Notes: generated from the sequence alone by a model not told the origin. 12,500 nucleotides of DNA from Theodoxus fluviatilis (GCA_034096865.1 JAWQFJ010000627.1:1-12500), one strand, 5' to 3'; shown: positions 1 to 8,468, numbered from the stretch's first letter. A program made the numbers and translations.

Positions 1-183
1 TCGTTTTCATTGCAACACCAAAATGTAAAAAAGTCACTTTCTTTTCAAACCTCGATTCTGAAAATTTGATAATTATGAATGGGACCTAACTTCCAGTCAG
101 TGTGCAAAATCTCAAGGAAATCCGTCCAGTAGTTTTTGAGATATAGGCCGTGGAGACGGGACAGACAGACAGACACACAGACA
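1..183. repeat. Tail of a dispersed repeat with GACA-rich end
   Basis: The stretch is AT-rich, has no open frame of note, and ends in a GACAGACAGACAGACACAC tract at about 160-183. A segment telling of 'tttttgagatataggccgt' followed by GACA repeats is a familiar look for the 3' or terminal part of interspersed repeats in marine invertebrate genomes. The element class cannot be assigned from this fragment, and its other end lies outside the window. Assignment as a repeat rests on recall of the general pattern, not on a second copy in this window. Confidence 0.4.
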
Positions 184-288
184 GATAAAGTCTGTAGGAC
201 CTCCAGTAAACCTGGAGGGATAAAGTCTGTAGGACCTCCAGTAAACCTGGAGGGATAAAGTCTGTAGGACCTCCAGTAAACCTGGAGG
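184..288. repeat. 35-bp tandem repeat, 3 exact copies, each with a hairpin
   Basis: Units start at 184, 219 and 254 and appear identical. Each holds the inverted repeat CCTCCAG-taaac-CTGGAGG, seven paired bases around a 5-base loop, so either strand can fold three small hairpins in a row. The array joins directly to the 57-bp satellite at about 289. Exact identity of the copies suggests recent amplification. No coding role is evident. Confidence 0.93.
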
Positions 289-290
289 GA

Positions 291-826
291 TAACTTGCTA
301 GTGTACCCTAGTCCTGAGAAACGCGCCTCAGTTGGATTGCCTTTGAATAACTTGCTAGTGCACCCTAGTCCTGAGAAACGCGCCTCAGTTGGATTGCCTT
401 TGAATAACTTGCCAGTGCACCCTAGTCCTGAGAAACGCGCCTCAGTTGGATTGCCTTTGAATAACTTGCTAGTGTACCCTAGTCCTGAGAAACGCGCCTC
501 AGTTGGATTGCCTTTGAATAACTTGCTAGTGTACCCTAGTCCTGAGAAACGCGCCTCAGTTGGATTGCCTTTGAATAACTTGCTAGTGTACCCTAGTCCT
601 GAGAAACGCGCCTCAGTTGGATTGCCTTTGAATAACTTGCTAGTGTCTCTAGTCCTGAGAAACGCGCCTCAGTTGGATTGCGTTTGAATAACTTGCTAGT
701 GTCTCTAGTCCTGAGAAACGCGCCTCAGTTGGATTGCCTTTGAATAACTTGCTAGTGTACCCTAGTCCTGAGAAACGCGCCTCAGTTGGATTGCCTTTGA
801 ATAACTTGCTAGTGTACCCTAGTCCT
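291..826. repeat. 57-bp satellite, about 9.4 copies
   Basis: Units start at 291, 348, 405, 462, 519, 576, 633, 689, 745 and 802; the last is cut off at about 826. Copies 1-6 and 9 are 57 bp. Copies 7 and 8 are both 56 bp and share the same variant (gtgtctctagt instead of gtgtaccctagt), showing that one variant was itself copied. Because 57 is a multiple of three, the first six copies read open on the plus strand as a 19-residue repeat, but the one-base loss in copies 7 and 8 breaks the frame and there is no start context or other gene signal. Each unit contains CTGAG-(8 nt)-CTCAG, a short hairpin. This is best read as a young minisatellite, not a gene. Confidence 0.95.
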
Positions 827-1020
827 TGGAAATCTGCATCTGGGATCTGCGCGGTCGCGAACGCCTCACCCACTAGTCGTCAGGGACTGCGGGGGTACGT
901 TGCTCAGTCTCCTAGTCAGCGAAATAAATTTCGCGAGCAGGCCGAGGCGAGCCGAGGCGAGGCGAGGTGAGGCGAGCAGGTCCAAGACCTCTAGGCAACA
1001 ACCAATCAGCCGTTGGCAAG
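827..1020. repeat. Decayed satellite flank and GAGGC-rich tract
   Basis: Just beyond the clean 57-bp array, 899-937 still resembles a satellite unit (ttgctcagtctcctagtc followed by gaaa and cgcg), which suggests older, mutated copies at the array edge. Positions 941-977 are an imperfect pentanucleotide run based on CGAGG. A CCAAT box (aaccaatcagcc) lies near 1000. No gene is visible in this stretch. Confidence 0.5.
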
Positions 1021-1078
1021 GCCTAAGTCCGAGATCGAACATGGCTGTATCCAGGCGCGAGAATTGGTGATGAAGTAG

Positions 1079-1264
1079 CTATTAGACGAAGTACCGGACG
1101 ATACAGACATCACAGCAGCTTTTCACTTGATCGACCATGCCACGGTAACATCTGGAATAGCACGAGAAATTCGTCACAGAAGAAGAAGCGACTCGGATCC
1201 ACATGTAAACAGTTTTATGGAAAGTGTTGTGCCTGGATACAGTCGGTGCTTAATTACAGGACAT
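1079..1264 (+). pseudogene. Possible PIF/Harbinger-like transposase N-terminal fragment
   Basis: A 62-codon stretch is open between TAG at 1076 and TGA at 1265. It has an acidic start (LLDEVPDDTDIT), a basic centre (IREHRRR-like, seen as IRHRRRSDSD) and near its end FMESVVPGYS. A '.E.VVPGYS' segment ahead of the catalytic domain is reminiscent of PIF/Harbinger transposases of invertebrates, from memory only. No catalytic DDE residues are visible, there is no in-frame ATG at its start, and the downstream sequence is full of stops. If the reading is right, this is a short dead remnant. It could equally be chance open frame. Confidence 0.22.
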
Positions 1265-1948
1265 TGACGTCGCACGCTTCGCGTCCAGCCACCCAATTCG
1301 GTCCACGTACATTTATTTCAGACCCAGCAAGCGGCATTTATTGCACTCACACATGTAAGCAAATGTCCGGCAATTTTACTCCAGGTCGCACGCAAAACGC
1401 TTATTTTAAGAATCACTGACATATATATACGAAGAAACTGTAACCGAATGACTATGAATTGTTCAAAGTTGTATGTAGAATACATCACTAGTTCGTATCT
1501 ATCGCTACAGTATTCAAATCAAAATATGGCTTGCTGAGTGAATCGGTACACTGGCAACCATTAAACTCGGCCACGGTGACAACAACAACAGACACCTTCG
1601 AGACTCCTTCGAACAAGAGTCTGCAAAGAAAGATAATCATGGGTCAAAATATTATCTCAAGTCCCGGCCAAACATAAAAATGCCGCGCGCGATGATTTAA
1701 AAAGATGCCACGTGACCGGATGTTGCGTCTCAAAACTTTTTCTCGACTGCTTCAAAGAAGAGTGATCAATTCTTTCACGCGACCACAACAAACGCTCTCG
1801 CGCCTCCTTCGAAATTAATACCGTTGTTTGGTTACGATTTTTTAAAAATACGTCCGTGTCAGTATTTTTTACAATGAACCTTTTGCATGCAAACTGGAGA
1901 AGAAAGAAATAGCGGAGCACGTCGTGTGGCAGCCCATTCTGTGAACCC
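1265..1948. other. Unassigned sequence, no gene seen
   Basis: No convincing open frame, RNA gene or repeat was found. TGACGTCG, one base off a CRE, occurs at 1264-1271. A CACGTGAC E-box lies at 1709-1716. A minus-strand open frame across 1657-2157 is long only because it enters the TC tract. Confidence 0.5.
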
Positions 1949-1962
1949 GAGTCACGTGACTC
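1949..1962. promoter_or_regulatory. Perfect 14-bp palindrome around an E-box
   Basis: GAGTCACGTGACTC reads identically on both strands. Its core GTCACGTGAC is the symmetrical E-box favoured by bHLH-zip factors of the USF/MITF/TFE family (established knowledge). Binding or function here is inference; no gene start is evident nearby. Confidence 0.45.
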
Positions 1963-2058
1963 TGGCACAGTTCGCAATGAATGCGTAATAGACTTGACCC
2001 TTCGCATTACAGCATTGCGCCAAAAGTAGTAAAACTGCACAGTGCTCGATGCAAACCG

Positions 2059-2061
<3 letters not shown>

Positions 2062-2137
<76 letters not shown>
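2062..2137. repeat. (TC)n microsatellite, 38 repeats
   Basis: This is an uninterrupted TC dinucleotide run of 76 bp on the plus strand. The polypurine/polypyrimidine strand asymmetry makes it a candidate for intramolecular triplex (H-DNA). Open frames across it encode only Arg-Glu or Ser-Leu runs and are not genes. Confidence 0.97.
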
Positions 2138-2139
<2 letters not shown>

Positions 2140-2366
2140 ATGGACCAGAGAAAGCATGAAACTTGCGTTGAACAGGCGCCCATCGATATCGAGGTCTCCC
2201 TTTCGCGCTGATGTCTTCGATAATCAATCAGTCTGTTTGTCGACGAGGTTCGCGAACTGGGAAGAACAAAAAAGCGTAGCACGACGCGTGGTAGACCAGC
2301 CCCAGTCAGTCATGAAGGTGCTGCCACGCGGGGGCTGAAATAGGTCACATGACCGATTTTTTCCTC
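2138..2366. other. Unassigned sequence, no gene seen
   Basis: No coding signal is seen beyond short open frames running out of the TC tract. A near-palindrome GGTCACATGACC with an E-box-like centre lies at 2343-2354. The palindromic hexamers ATCGAT and GATATC also occur close together at about 2181-2190. Confidence 0.4.
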
Positions 2367-2610
2367 TCTTTAATTTTTTTTTGGTTGGTCATACATCATA
2401 ATTACTACACAAAACATCAATATCAGCATTATTCCTCTGACAATGTCTTCACTTAATAATAGTTACTACATCCTCCTTAACGTTGTTATCATCACAAAAT
2501 CATAACCGTATCATATGATCATCGCTATCATTATTATTACCATCCCAACTCCAACATCGTAATCACACATCATATCATCATAACAAAAAAAACACACAAA
2601 ACGCACAAAA
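2367..2610. repeat. AT-rich degenerate ATC/CAT tract
   Basis: This stretch is dominated by scattered CAT/ATC and ATT triplets with A-rich ends. It has the look of an old, mutated trinucleotide repeat, in contrast to the clean ATC array at 3928. There is no open frame of note. Confidence 0.5.
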
Positions 2611-2654
2611 ACTGTGTCTGGACACAGTGCGTGGCATTAGCATCCTCTCATCAA

Positions 2655-3532
2655 CCCTTTTAGAACGGACACGGCCGATCATCGGCCCAGGCATGTTTGG
2701 CGAAATTCACGGCCTTTGCCAGTTTCCAAAACTCTTTTGTAAAATTCACTTGCCTACGAGCAAGCAGAGCTATTTTCCATTGGTCTTCTATCGCGTCCGT
2801 TGCGTCTGGCGGTTACTTTGAGAGGTTATTTCATTTAGTGAAGTTTTTTTTTTAATTCTCGATGTTTTTGGCGACCATGAGTGTGTCATACGAAATGTAA
2901 GAGTCCAACAATTGTTTGTCAGACGATTAAATTGATGAGGAATCTTCTGAGGTGGATGTTACTGTGGATTGCTTGATAGGACTGCAGAAAGCAGTGGAGT
3001 CGAACGATAGCGATCAGTCGAGTGATGATGAAAATATGTGCTTATCCTTGGGTATTTGATGTTCGCCACCCTGAGGTTGATTCAAATGACACACGCCCTT
3101 TTCTGGAGCTGACAGGACCAAAGCAAGTTGTTCCGAAAGAACTCAAAGCCGATTTAATATTTTTCTTTGTTTCTGACTTTTCAACTGTTGACATCATGCA
3201 AGAGAGTCACAGCTACTTAAAGATAGGTGTGAAATCACTAACTCTGTATCGTGAGGTGCAGAATGGCGCGGAGTTTATTTTCGTAAAAATCAGAATATCT
3301 TAGTTAACATTCTAATCAGCTCATTTGCATTTGTACAACAGTAGTCCATCTTTATCTCATCGAAATCTGATAGTTAATGATGCAGCTTTTCCAAGAAGGT
3401 ATAGGCTCATGGGGCTGAAGGAGGTATAAGCATGATTATCTTAGCATTAAAAAGGACGATTTTAATATCGTTGAATGTAGCTCCGTGACTCTGTCTAGTT
3501 AAGCAATAACACCTCTGAGTTAAAAGGGTCAG
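2655..3532 (+). mobile_element. Decayed piggyBac-like DNA transposon
   Basis: The left end reads TCAA then CCCTTTTAGAACGG; piggyBac elements typically start with CCC at a TTAA target, so TCAA would be a mutated target copy. A subterminal inverted repeat GGCCGAT-c-ATCGGCC follows at about 2673-2687. Downstream is an acidic N-terminus and a segment resembling the start of a piggyBac transposase (see the separate entry). The right boundary is uncertain: an AAAAGGGT motif at about 3520-3527 could be a relic of the opposite terminus, but it matches over only about 8 bases. The element is clearly dead. Confidence 0.42.
2878..3303 (+). pseudogene. piggyBac-like transposase, broken N-terminal part
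   Basis: An ATG at 2878 (gcgaccATGAGT context) opens a frame that hits TAA after seven codons and another stop ten codons later, then continues with a Ser/Asp/Glu-rich stretch (EESSEVDV, SNDSDQSSDDE) to a stop near 3058. The frame beside it, 3022-3303, gives FLELTGP, then a hydrophobic LIFFFVSDF and QESHSYLK. Acidic N-termini followed by F.GP, a hydrophobic 'FF..D.L' and 'E.N.Y' are typical of piggyBac transposases (DDE_Tnp_1_7 family, from memory). At least two stops and one frameshift break it. Nothing of the catalytic Asp triad or the C-terminal Cys-rich finger is recognisable before the open frame ends. It is most likely an old inactive copy; the family call depends on pattern recall. Confidence 0.42.
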
Positions 3533-3927
3533 GCGCCAATTTCACTGTTGCATAATCCGATGCGCAATCCGATGCTCCACATATCCTCGAGTCTCTTCCT
3601 TGGGCTACATTCTGAATTAACTGGGTTTGCTTTCTCATCCGGATATAACTGGAGTGCCTGTGAGGGCTGCAAAAGAACGCGGCAGCTTGCATACTGCACA
3701 CACGACTGACAGCCAGGATGGCGGTAGTGTTACAACTAAAAGCGTTTGCTTCGTGCCAACAGAATGCTTTTCCTTCTCGTCACATCCCCTGAATCAATAA
3801 CGCAAGTGCGTTTGCACTGAGCAGTTGGGGTTGAGGAATAGAAGTTGTCGGAGTTGTAGTCACGTGGTGGGAGCACTCTTTACCCGCTCTTTTGCAGCTT
3901 GCAGCAGCGGCGTCTGAGACAGCACGG
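3304..3927. other. Unassigned sequence, no gene seen
   Basis: The first half may be the decayed body of the piggyBac-like element. All frames are interrupted. A CACGTG E-box (as GTCACGTGG) lies at 3861-3866. CAG-rich sequence (ttgcagcagcggcg) leads directly into the ATC array. Confidence 0.45.
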
Positions 3928-4254
<327 letters not shown>

Positions 4255-4460
4255 TATTGCTCTTTTCAAGCCATGCTTTGAAAGGTTTGCACCCCAGGAT
4301 TGCAGCAGATGCTGAGACGTGGGCAGTCTCTGTCTGAAAAGGTCAGACATGGCAACCAGCAAAGTGGACAGGCTGATCGGTGTTCCTGGTCACACCCCTT
4401 GTGCAAACAGCTATGTCCTGGAAGGCTTCCGGTTACAGATTGATTGCCTCATAGGCGCGT
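4255..4460. other. Unassigned spacer
   Basis: There is no gene or repeat recognised between the ATC array and the duplicated module. Homology between the two module copies begins sharply at 4461, so this spacer is not shared with the sequence upstream of copy B. Confidence 0.4.
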
Positions 4461-4785
4461 GAGAAGCTGGTGGCAGCAACGTGAAGCAGTTGTCTGAAAC
4501 CAGAGCAATCCAACCCGCCACCTCCATGGCCACCGCTGCCTGAAATACAAACATCCCCGAGGATTTTTTTTTAAGAAAAAGAAAAAAACGAGAAAGATAC
4601 GCGTGCCTCTTTCATCCGGGAAACTCTGCGGTGAGCTCACCTATTTCCGGCAGGCTGTGATTGGTTCAAACCGAGACATTCTTGCACTCTCATTGGCTGA
4701 CGTTTGTTGCGTAGGACGTGCACGCCTGGCTGATGTCAGATACCGTTTATCAGACGACACGTGACGGGAAAACGATGCCAGACCG
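4461..4785 (+). promoter_or_regulatory. Promoter-like module, copy A
   Basis: This 325-bp segment recurs at 9258-9587 with about 93-95% identity by hand alignment. Its 3' part packs motifs of a TATA-less metazoan promoter: TTTCCGG (ETS-like) near 4645, inverted CCAAT boxes ATTGG at 4660 and 4692 (32 bp apart, about three helical turns), a TGACG half-CRE at 4698-4702, and CACGTGAC at 4758-4765. A purine-rich leader and a signal-peptide exon follow within 260 bp, which fits a promoter for that gene. Alternatives are a fragment of an interspersed repeat, or an exon on the minus strand preceded by ttgtatttcag; the last is weakened because single-base indels between the copies shift every frame. 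Motif function is inference. Confidence 0.5.
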
Positions 4786-5043
4786 ATGGACCACACTGAG
4801 GTAGGGGCTGGAGAGCGAGAGAGACATTGGACACAGAGCAGCGGGTTTGGGGACGAAAAGCAGCGACTGGGACAAGTAGGTTAGAGCTTTGGGACAGACA
4901 GAAGCGCCATCTGGGACAAAAGACGGGGACACTGGGACAAAGAAAGAGCAGTCTCTGAGAACGTGAGCAGCAGATTCTGGAACGAGAGAGAGAGAAAAAA
5001 AGACAGGGGTCACAGCTCTACAAGGAGACTGGACAACAGCGCC
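4786..5043 (+). other. Putative 5' leader, purine-rich with TGGGACA repeats
   Basis: The stretch between copy A and the start codon at 5044 is purine-rich on the plus strand and contains TGGGACA about four times (near 4868, 4890, 4912 and 4933), with related TGGACA words besides. The 14-base word gaagcgccatctgg occurs at 4901-4914 and again at 5055-5068 inside the putative signal-peptide exon, which hints at local duplication. An upstream ATG at 4786 opens a 33-codon frame ending before the main start. No TATA box is seen. The transcription start cannot be placed from sequence alone. Confidence 0.35.
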
Positions 5044-5110
5044 ATGCTGTGCTCGAAGCGCCATCTGGTATTTCCGGCGCCACTGTTGGTGGTGGTGGTC
5101 AGCCTCTGCG
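5044..5110 (+). CDS. Putative signal-peptide first exon of a secreted or membrane protein
   Basis: ATG at 5044 has G at -3 (cagcgccATGc). It encodes 22 residues: a short basic n-region (MLCSKRH), a hydrophobic core (LVFPAPLLVVVVSL) and Cys, followed by the first base of a Gly codon. This is the shape of a cleavable signal peptide. The exon ends at CTCTGCG|GTGAGT, a strong splice donor at 5111, leaving a phase-1 junction, which is common after signal-peptide exons of modular extracellular proteins (established knowledge). Without splicing the frame runs on to 5190 and ends at the GAT repeat with no recognisable domain. The promoter-like module lies 260 bp upstream. No following exon could be identified in this window, so the protein family is unknown. 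An in-frame GTG at 4963 is not a credible eukaryotic start. Confidence 0.5.
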
Positions 5111-5116
5111 GTGAGT
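5111..5116 (+). other. Candidate 5' splice donor
   Basis: GTGAGT preceded by TGCG closely matches the U2-type donor consensus. Its position directly after a hydrophobic leader makes it the likely end of exon 1 and would place the downstream microsatellites in an intron. Confidence 0.5.
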
Positions 5117-5188
5117 TCCAAGTGGTGACCTCTTTCTCTCTCGCTGGTTCTTCCCAGTGCTGTGCTTCAGGTGTCTTGCTACTGAAGT

Positions 5189-5501
<313 letters not shown>

Positions 5502-5536
5502 ATGAAAAGCAATGGAGGACAATGACACAGTAGTCT

Positions 5537-5556
5537 CCCCCCCCCCCCCCTCCCCC
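5537..5556 (+). repeat. Poly-C tract
   Basis: Fourteen C residues, one T, then five C are followed closely by an A8 run. It is a simple sequence tract with no other feature. Confidence 0.9.
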
Positions 5557-5890
5557 ACAAAAAAAAGGTTTACATTGCTTTGGTTCCGCCCTTGTATCAT
5601 TGAAGTTTTCGTCTCGGGAACATCTACACTAAACTGAGCCATTTGCATTCTTTTCTTTTCTCAAGTATTTTTCCTGCTGAATGAGACAAGGAAACACTCG
5701 GGGGGAAACTGTATTCCATGGATAGAAAATGGGGATTATTCCTATCATGGAAATTGAAGAAGTTAAAAAACCTTGCGTGTGTGCAAGTTCGAGGTTTTTC
5801 GTCTGCGTGCGCTGAAGAATTTGCTGTCATTGATTTTCTTTTCTTTCCATCGTACATGTAACATTTTATTGTGGATCAATAATTGTTTAG
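5557..5890. other. Unassigned AT-rich sequence
   Basis: No gene, RNA or clear repeat is seen. It fits intron or intergenic sequence. A weak resemblance of 5820-5890 to the following 110-bp repeat could be a more decayed unit, but this is not certain. Confidence 0.4.
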
Positions 5891-6219
5891 GTTCCTGACA
5901 ATCCATGATTGGTACTTTTCCTTTCAATTATTTTCTTTGAATTATCGTTTATTTGAATAGTCTGAGTTGTTTTTTTGGGGGGTTGAGATAGATTCAAACA
6001 CTTCCGTTTGATGAAAACTATAATGTGCCTCTTTTTTGTAGTGATTTTCTTTGATGTAGTGTTTATTCATGTAGCCTGTGTCGTTTGGGAGTGCAAATAG
6101 ATTCAAGCGTTTCGGTCTCTGACAAATCATACACGGTTGTTTTCCTTGTCGATATTTCTACTTGAAACATCGTCTTTTTGCATAGTTTGTGTTGTCTGGG
6201 GTGGAGAGAGATTCAAACA
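5891..6219. repeat. Three diverged tandem copies of a 110-bp unit
   Basis: Each unit ends with a GATTCAAACA-type word (5991, 6100, 6210), giving periods of 109 and 110. Other parts align in order: a T-rich segment with 'ttttctttga', then 'tcgttt/tgtttatt', then a 'gtgttgt.tgggg' G-rich segment, then 'ga.agattcaa.c'. Identity by eye is only about 60-65%, so this is an old minisatellite or segmental triplication. No open frame is shared by all three units. Confidence 0.6.
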
Positions 6220-6381
6220 TCTAAAAACAATGCCCTGACCAGTACAGGCCATCATCCTCAAAAAGTGTTATTTAATATCTTCATCTATTTATTAAATAAA
6301 CTATATTTTGGACAAGCATCTCATCAATAGGACGATTTGCTGTAACATTTCGCGTCTCATACCGTGCGTTTGTTCACTTGG

Positions 6382-6903
6382 ACACACACACACACACAGA
6401 CACACACACACACACACACACATACATACACAAACAAATGCACGCACGCACACACGCACACACACGCACACACACACACACAATCACACACACAAATACA
6501 CACACAATCACACACAAATGCGCGGGCGCGCGCACACTCAGAATAGAGTACACATATTCACATACACACGCAAACACGCACACACACACGCACATACACA
6601 CACGCACACAAATACACGCACGCACGCAGGCACGTACACTATATGTGCGCGCGCACGCGTATACACACACACACACACACGCTTACTCACACACATACAC
6701 ACACTCACTCACACACACACACACACATACACACTCACACATACACACATACACACACATATACACACACACACACAGGTGCAGAGAAACACACACATAC
6801 ACACACGCACACACGCACGCATGCACGCACACACGCACACACACACACGCACACACATGAACACACATATGAACACACTATTTCGTACACACACGCACGC
6901 ACG

Positions 6904-6956
<53 letters not shown>

Positions 6957-6959
6957 GCA
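6382..6959. repeat. Large compound CA/CG microsatellite
   Basis: About 578 bp is dominated by (CA)n with frequent CG steps (acgcacgc), short interruptions, and a pure CA block near 6907-6951. It includes perfect purine-pyrimidine alternation at 6640-6682. Long open frames on both strands (His-Thr and Cys-Val runs) are by-products of the dinucleotide repeat. One runs on to 7129 by chance. Confidence 0.97.
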
Positions 6960-7845
6960 GTACTGTCATAAACCGCCCTTTTGATTTCATTCTATGGTAT
7001 GCTGGTAATGATATCAAACTCCTGTGTTCAGGACGGCCTATAGACAAACAAAAAAATTACCCATTCATTCACTCCCTCCCATTCAGAGCAAGGAAGAACA
7101 GACAGCAGGAAACAATAAAACGAATTTAGTGAACGGTATTAAAAACAACTGGATGAATCATGCAAGGATTAAAACCCCCAAAAAGTATTAATCTAGTGTG
7201 CCAGCCATATAGTTAATTAAACCCTTTTACCACCTCAACATGATTAGAGTCTCTTTACAGCAGGTTGGTTTCTGTAGAAGACAAGGTCAGTAAGTTTCCG
7301 AATTTGATGTAGAGGTCACAGTTGTGTACAGTCTTCAGACAGGAGGAGGGGAAGATCTGGAGAGACGAGAAGATATGCCTGGATCGTCCCCTGGTTGAAC
7401 CTTGTCCTTTTTTCATGCGGCGGGAGCTGCCCACGACGCTTCCGACCTTGTTGCTGTCGGTGGTCGAACTGATTAAAATTTCTCCTACACGCACAGTTCC
7501 CATCACACAGTTCTCACGGTCACACACACACACATACATGGAGTAGAGGGGTGGGGGAGGGGTGTGGGTGTGTGTGAAGATTACTGTGTAATTTTTTCTC
7601 CATTGCTTTACATAAATTTCGTTAAATAAATTTAAACGTTGACGTCATTTTTCTCGAAAGTGGTGTTTCCGTACTTATACCCCTTAGCTTGCCATAGCTT
7701 CATCATTTTTCCAGATACTGTAACTGAGTTACTACTAAATTAACTGAAACCTAATGAACTTTCCAACAGCGTAGTCTTTGTACTACCTTAGAAAATTGAC
7801 CTTACCCTGGTTTTGCCAGACCAGTTCACATAGTTATACATATAG
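6960..7845. other. Unassigned sequence, no gene established
   Basis: A minus-strand frame at 7255-7539 (94 codons, beginning in CA repeat DNA) contains a non-repetitive stretch from about codon 18 with no family I recognise. The opposite strand is open over 7322-7546 as well, so neither can be called coding. TGACGTCA lies at 7640-7647. Short CA and GT tracts occur at 7518-7535 and 7562-7577. A candidate acceptor-like word (ctctttacag) ends at 7260 but leads into stops in all three frames. Confidence 0.4.
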
Positions 7846-8083
7846 ATGTATAGCCTGCATCTACAGGCCAAGACCATCCTGCAAGGTACCGTACCTGGTG
7901 GGAGAAGGAGAGGCAGGCAGAGAAAGAGGTGGAAAGACAACATCAAAGAGTGGACAGGCTTGACCTTTGCTGACTCACAGCGAGCCACAGAGGATAGAGA
8001 TCGATGAAGGAAGATTGTCCGAAAGTCATCAGTGGTACCTCAACAACCCATCTCAGGGTTAAGAGACTGAATTGAACTGAACT
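7846..8083 (+). mobile_element. 3' end of a non-LTR retrotransposon (5'-truncated, dead)
   Basis: The frame from 7846 to the stop at 8068 reads AKTILQGTVPGG, then RRRGRQRKRW, NIKEWTGLTFADSQRA, a stop at 8005, and RKIVRKSSVVPQQP. This run of GRRRGRQRKRW.DNIKEWTGL..A.SQRA is a familiar C-terminus of RT-containing non-LTR retrotransposon proteins in invertebrates (from memory of such sequences). The internal TGA at 8005-8007 stands where TGG (Trp) would be expected. After the natural stop the sequence continues as a short ttgaactgaactga repeat, like the simple-repeat 3' ends of many such elements. Everything 5' of about 7846, including the RT and endonuclease, is missing, which is the usual 5' truncation. 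Confidence 0.72.
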
Positions 8084-8371
8084 GATCTAGAGGCCTCTGA
8101 TCGACCCAAAGAACCCATACATTTCAACTGGGAACTCGTCTTGTCCAGGAAATCTCACAATATCCATGCTACAATGGGTAGTAGAGAACTCTTTTTGTGT
8201 GGCAGAATGTCCATTCTCCTTAGTTCTCATGAAAAGACAGAGTGCTAGAAACTTTGAAGTATTCCTTTCATGAGATTCCTAACAGTAATTATATTGGTGA
8301 TGACGATGCTAATGACTGAGTTGAACAGTGCTGGAAATGTTTGTGTCATTGTGGAAGATTCCAGCTATTTC
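8084..8371. other. Unassigned sequence
   Basis: This stretch is non-repetitive to the eye, with no open frame that looks coding and no RNA gene recognised. It separates the retrotransposon tail from the G-rich tract. Confidence 0.4.
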
Positions 8372-8468
8372 GGGAGTAGAGGGTGGGGTGTGGGGAGTGG
8401 GGGCTAGCGGGGGGTGGGGGGTAGGGGTAGGGGGGGGTGGGGAGTAGGGGGTGGGGCGGGCGATGGGG
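8372..8468 (+). other. G-rich tract with strong G-quadruplex potential
   Basis: Nearly 100 bp contains more than a dozen runs of three to eight G separated by one to four bases (gggtggggtgtggggagtgg type). This meets the usual G3+N1-7 pattern many times over on the plus strand. Pro-rich frames on the minus strand are its complement and are not genes. A perfect CRE follows 46 bp downstream at 8514. Confidence 0.85.

Noticed and set aside
295..687. 130-codon open frame encoding a 19-residue repeat
   Set aside because: It is the 57-bp satellite read in frame; open only because 57 is divisible by three, and broken by one-base deletions in copies 7 and 8.
291..826. CRISPR-like regularly spaced repeats
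   Set aside because: Units are head-to-tail with no unique spacers, no cas genes are present, and the context is eukaryotic.
1657..2338. Arg-Glu and Ser-Leu open frames on both strands
   Set aside because: They are translations of the (TC)n tract with random flanks.
4449..4640. Minus-strand exon after a ttgtatttcag acceptor-like site in module copy A (also present in copy B)
   Set aside because: A single-base indel between the two copies shifts the frame in the would-be exon, so it does not evolve like coding sequence.
4662..4671. Pol III B-box-like word GGTTCAAACC suggesting a tRNA or SINE
   Set aside because: No A box at the right distance, no cloverleaf, and the last position is lost in copy B.
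6308..7129. 273-codon His-Thr-rich open frame, the longest in the window
   Set aside because: It is the CA/CG microsatellite; overlapping frames on both strands are equally open.
7255..7539. 94-codon minus-strand open frame
   Set aside because: Starts in CA repeat DNA, is overlapped by an open frame on the other strand, and matches no family I recognise.
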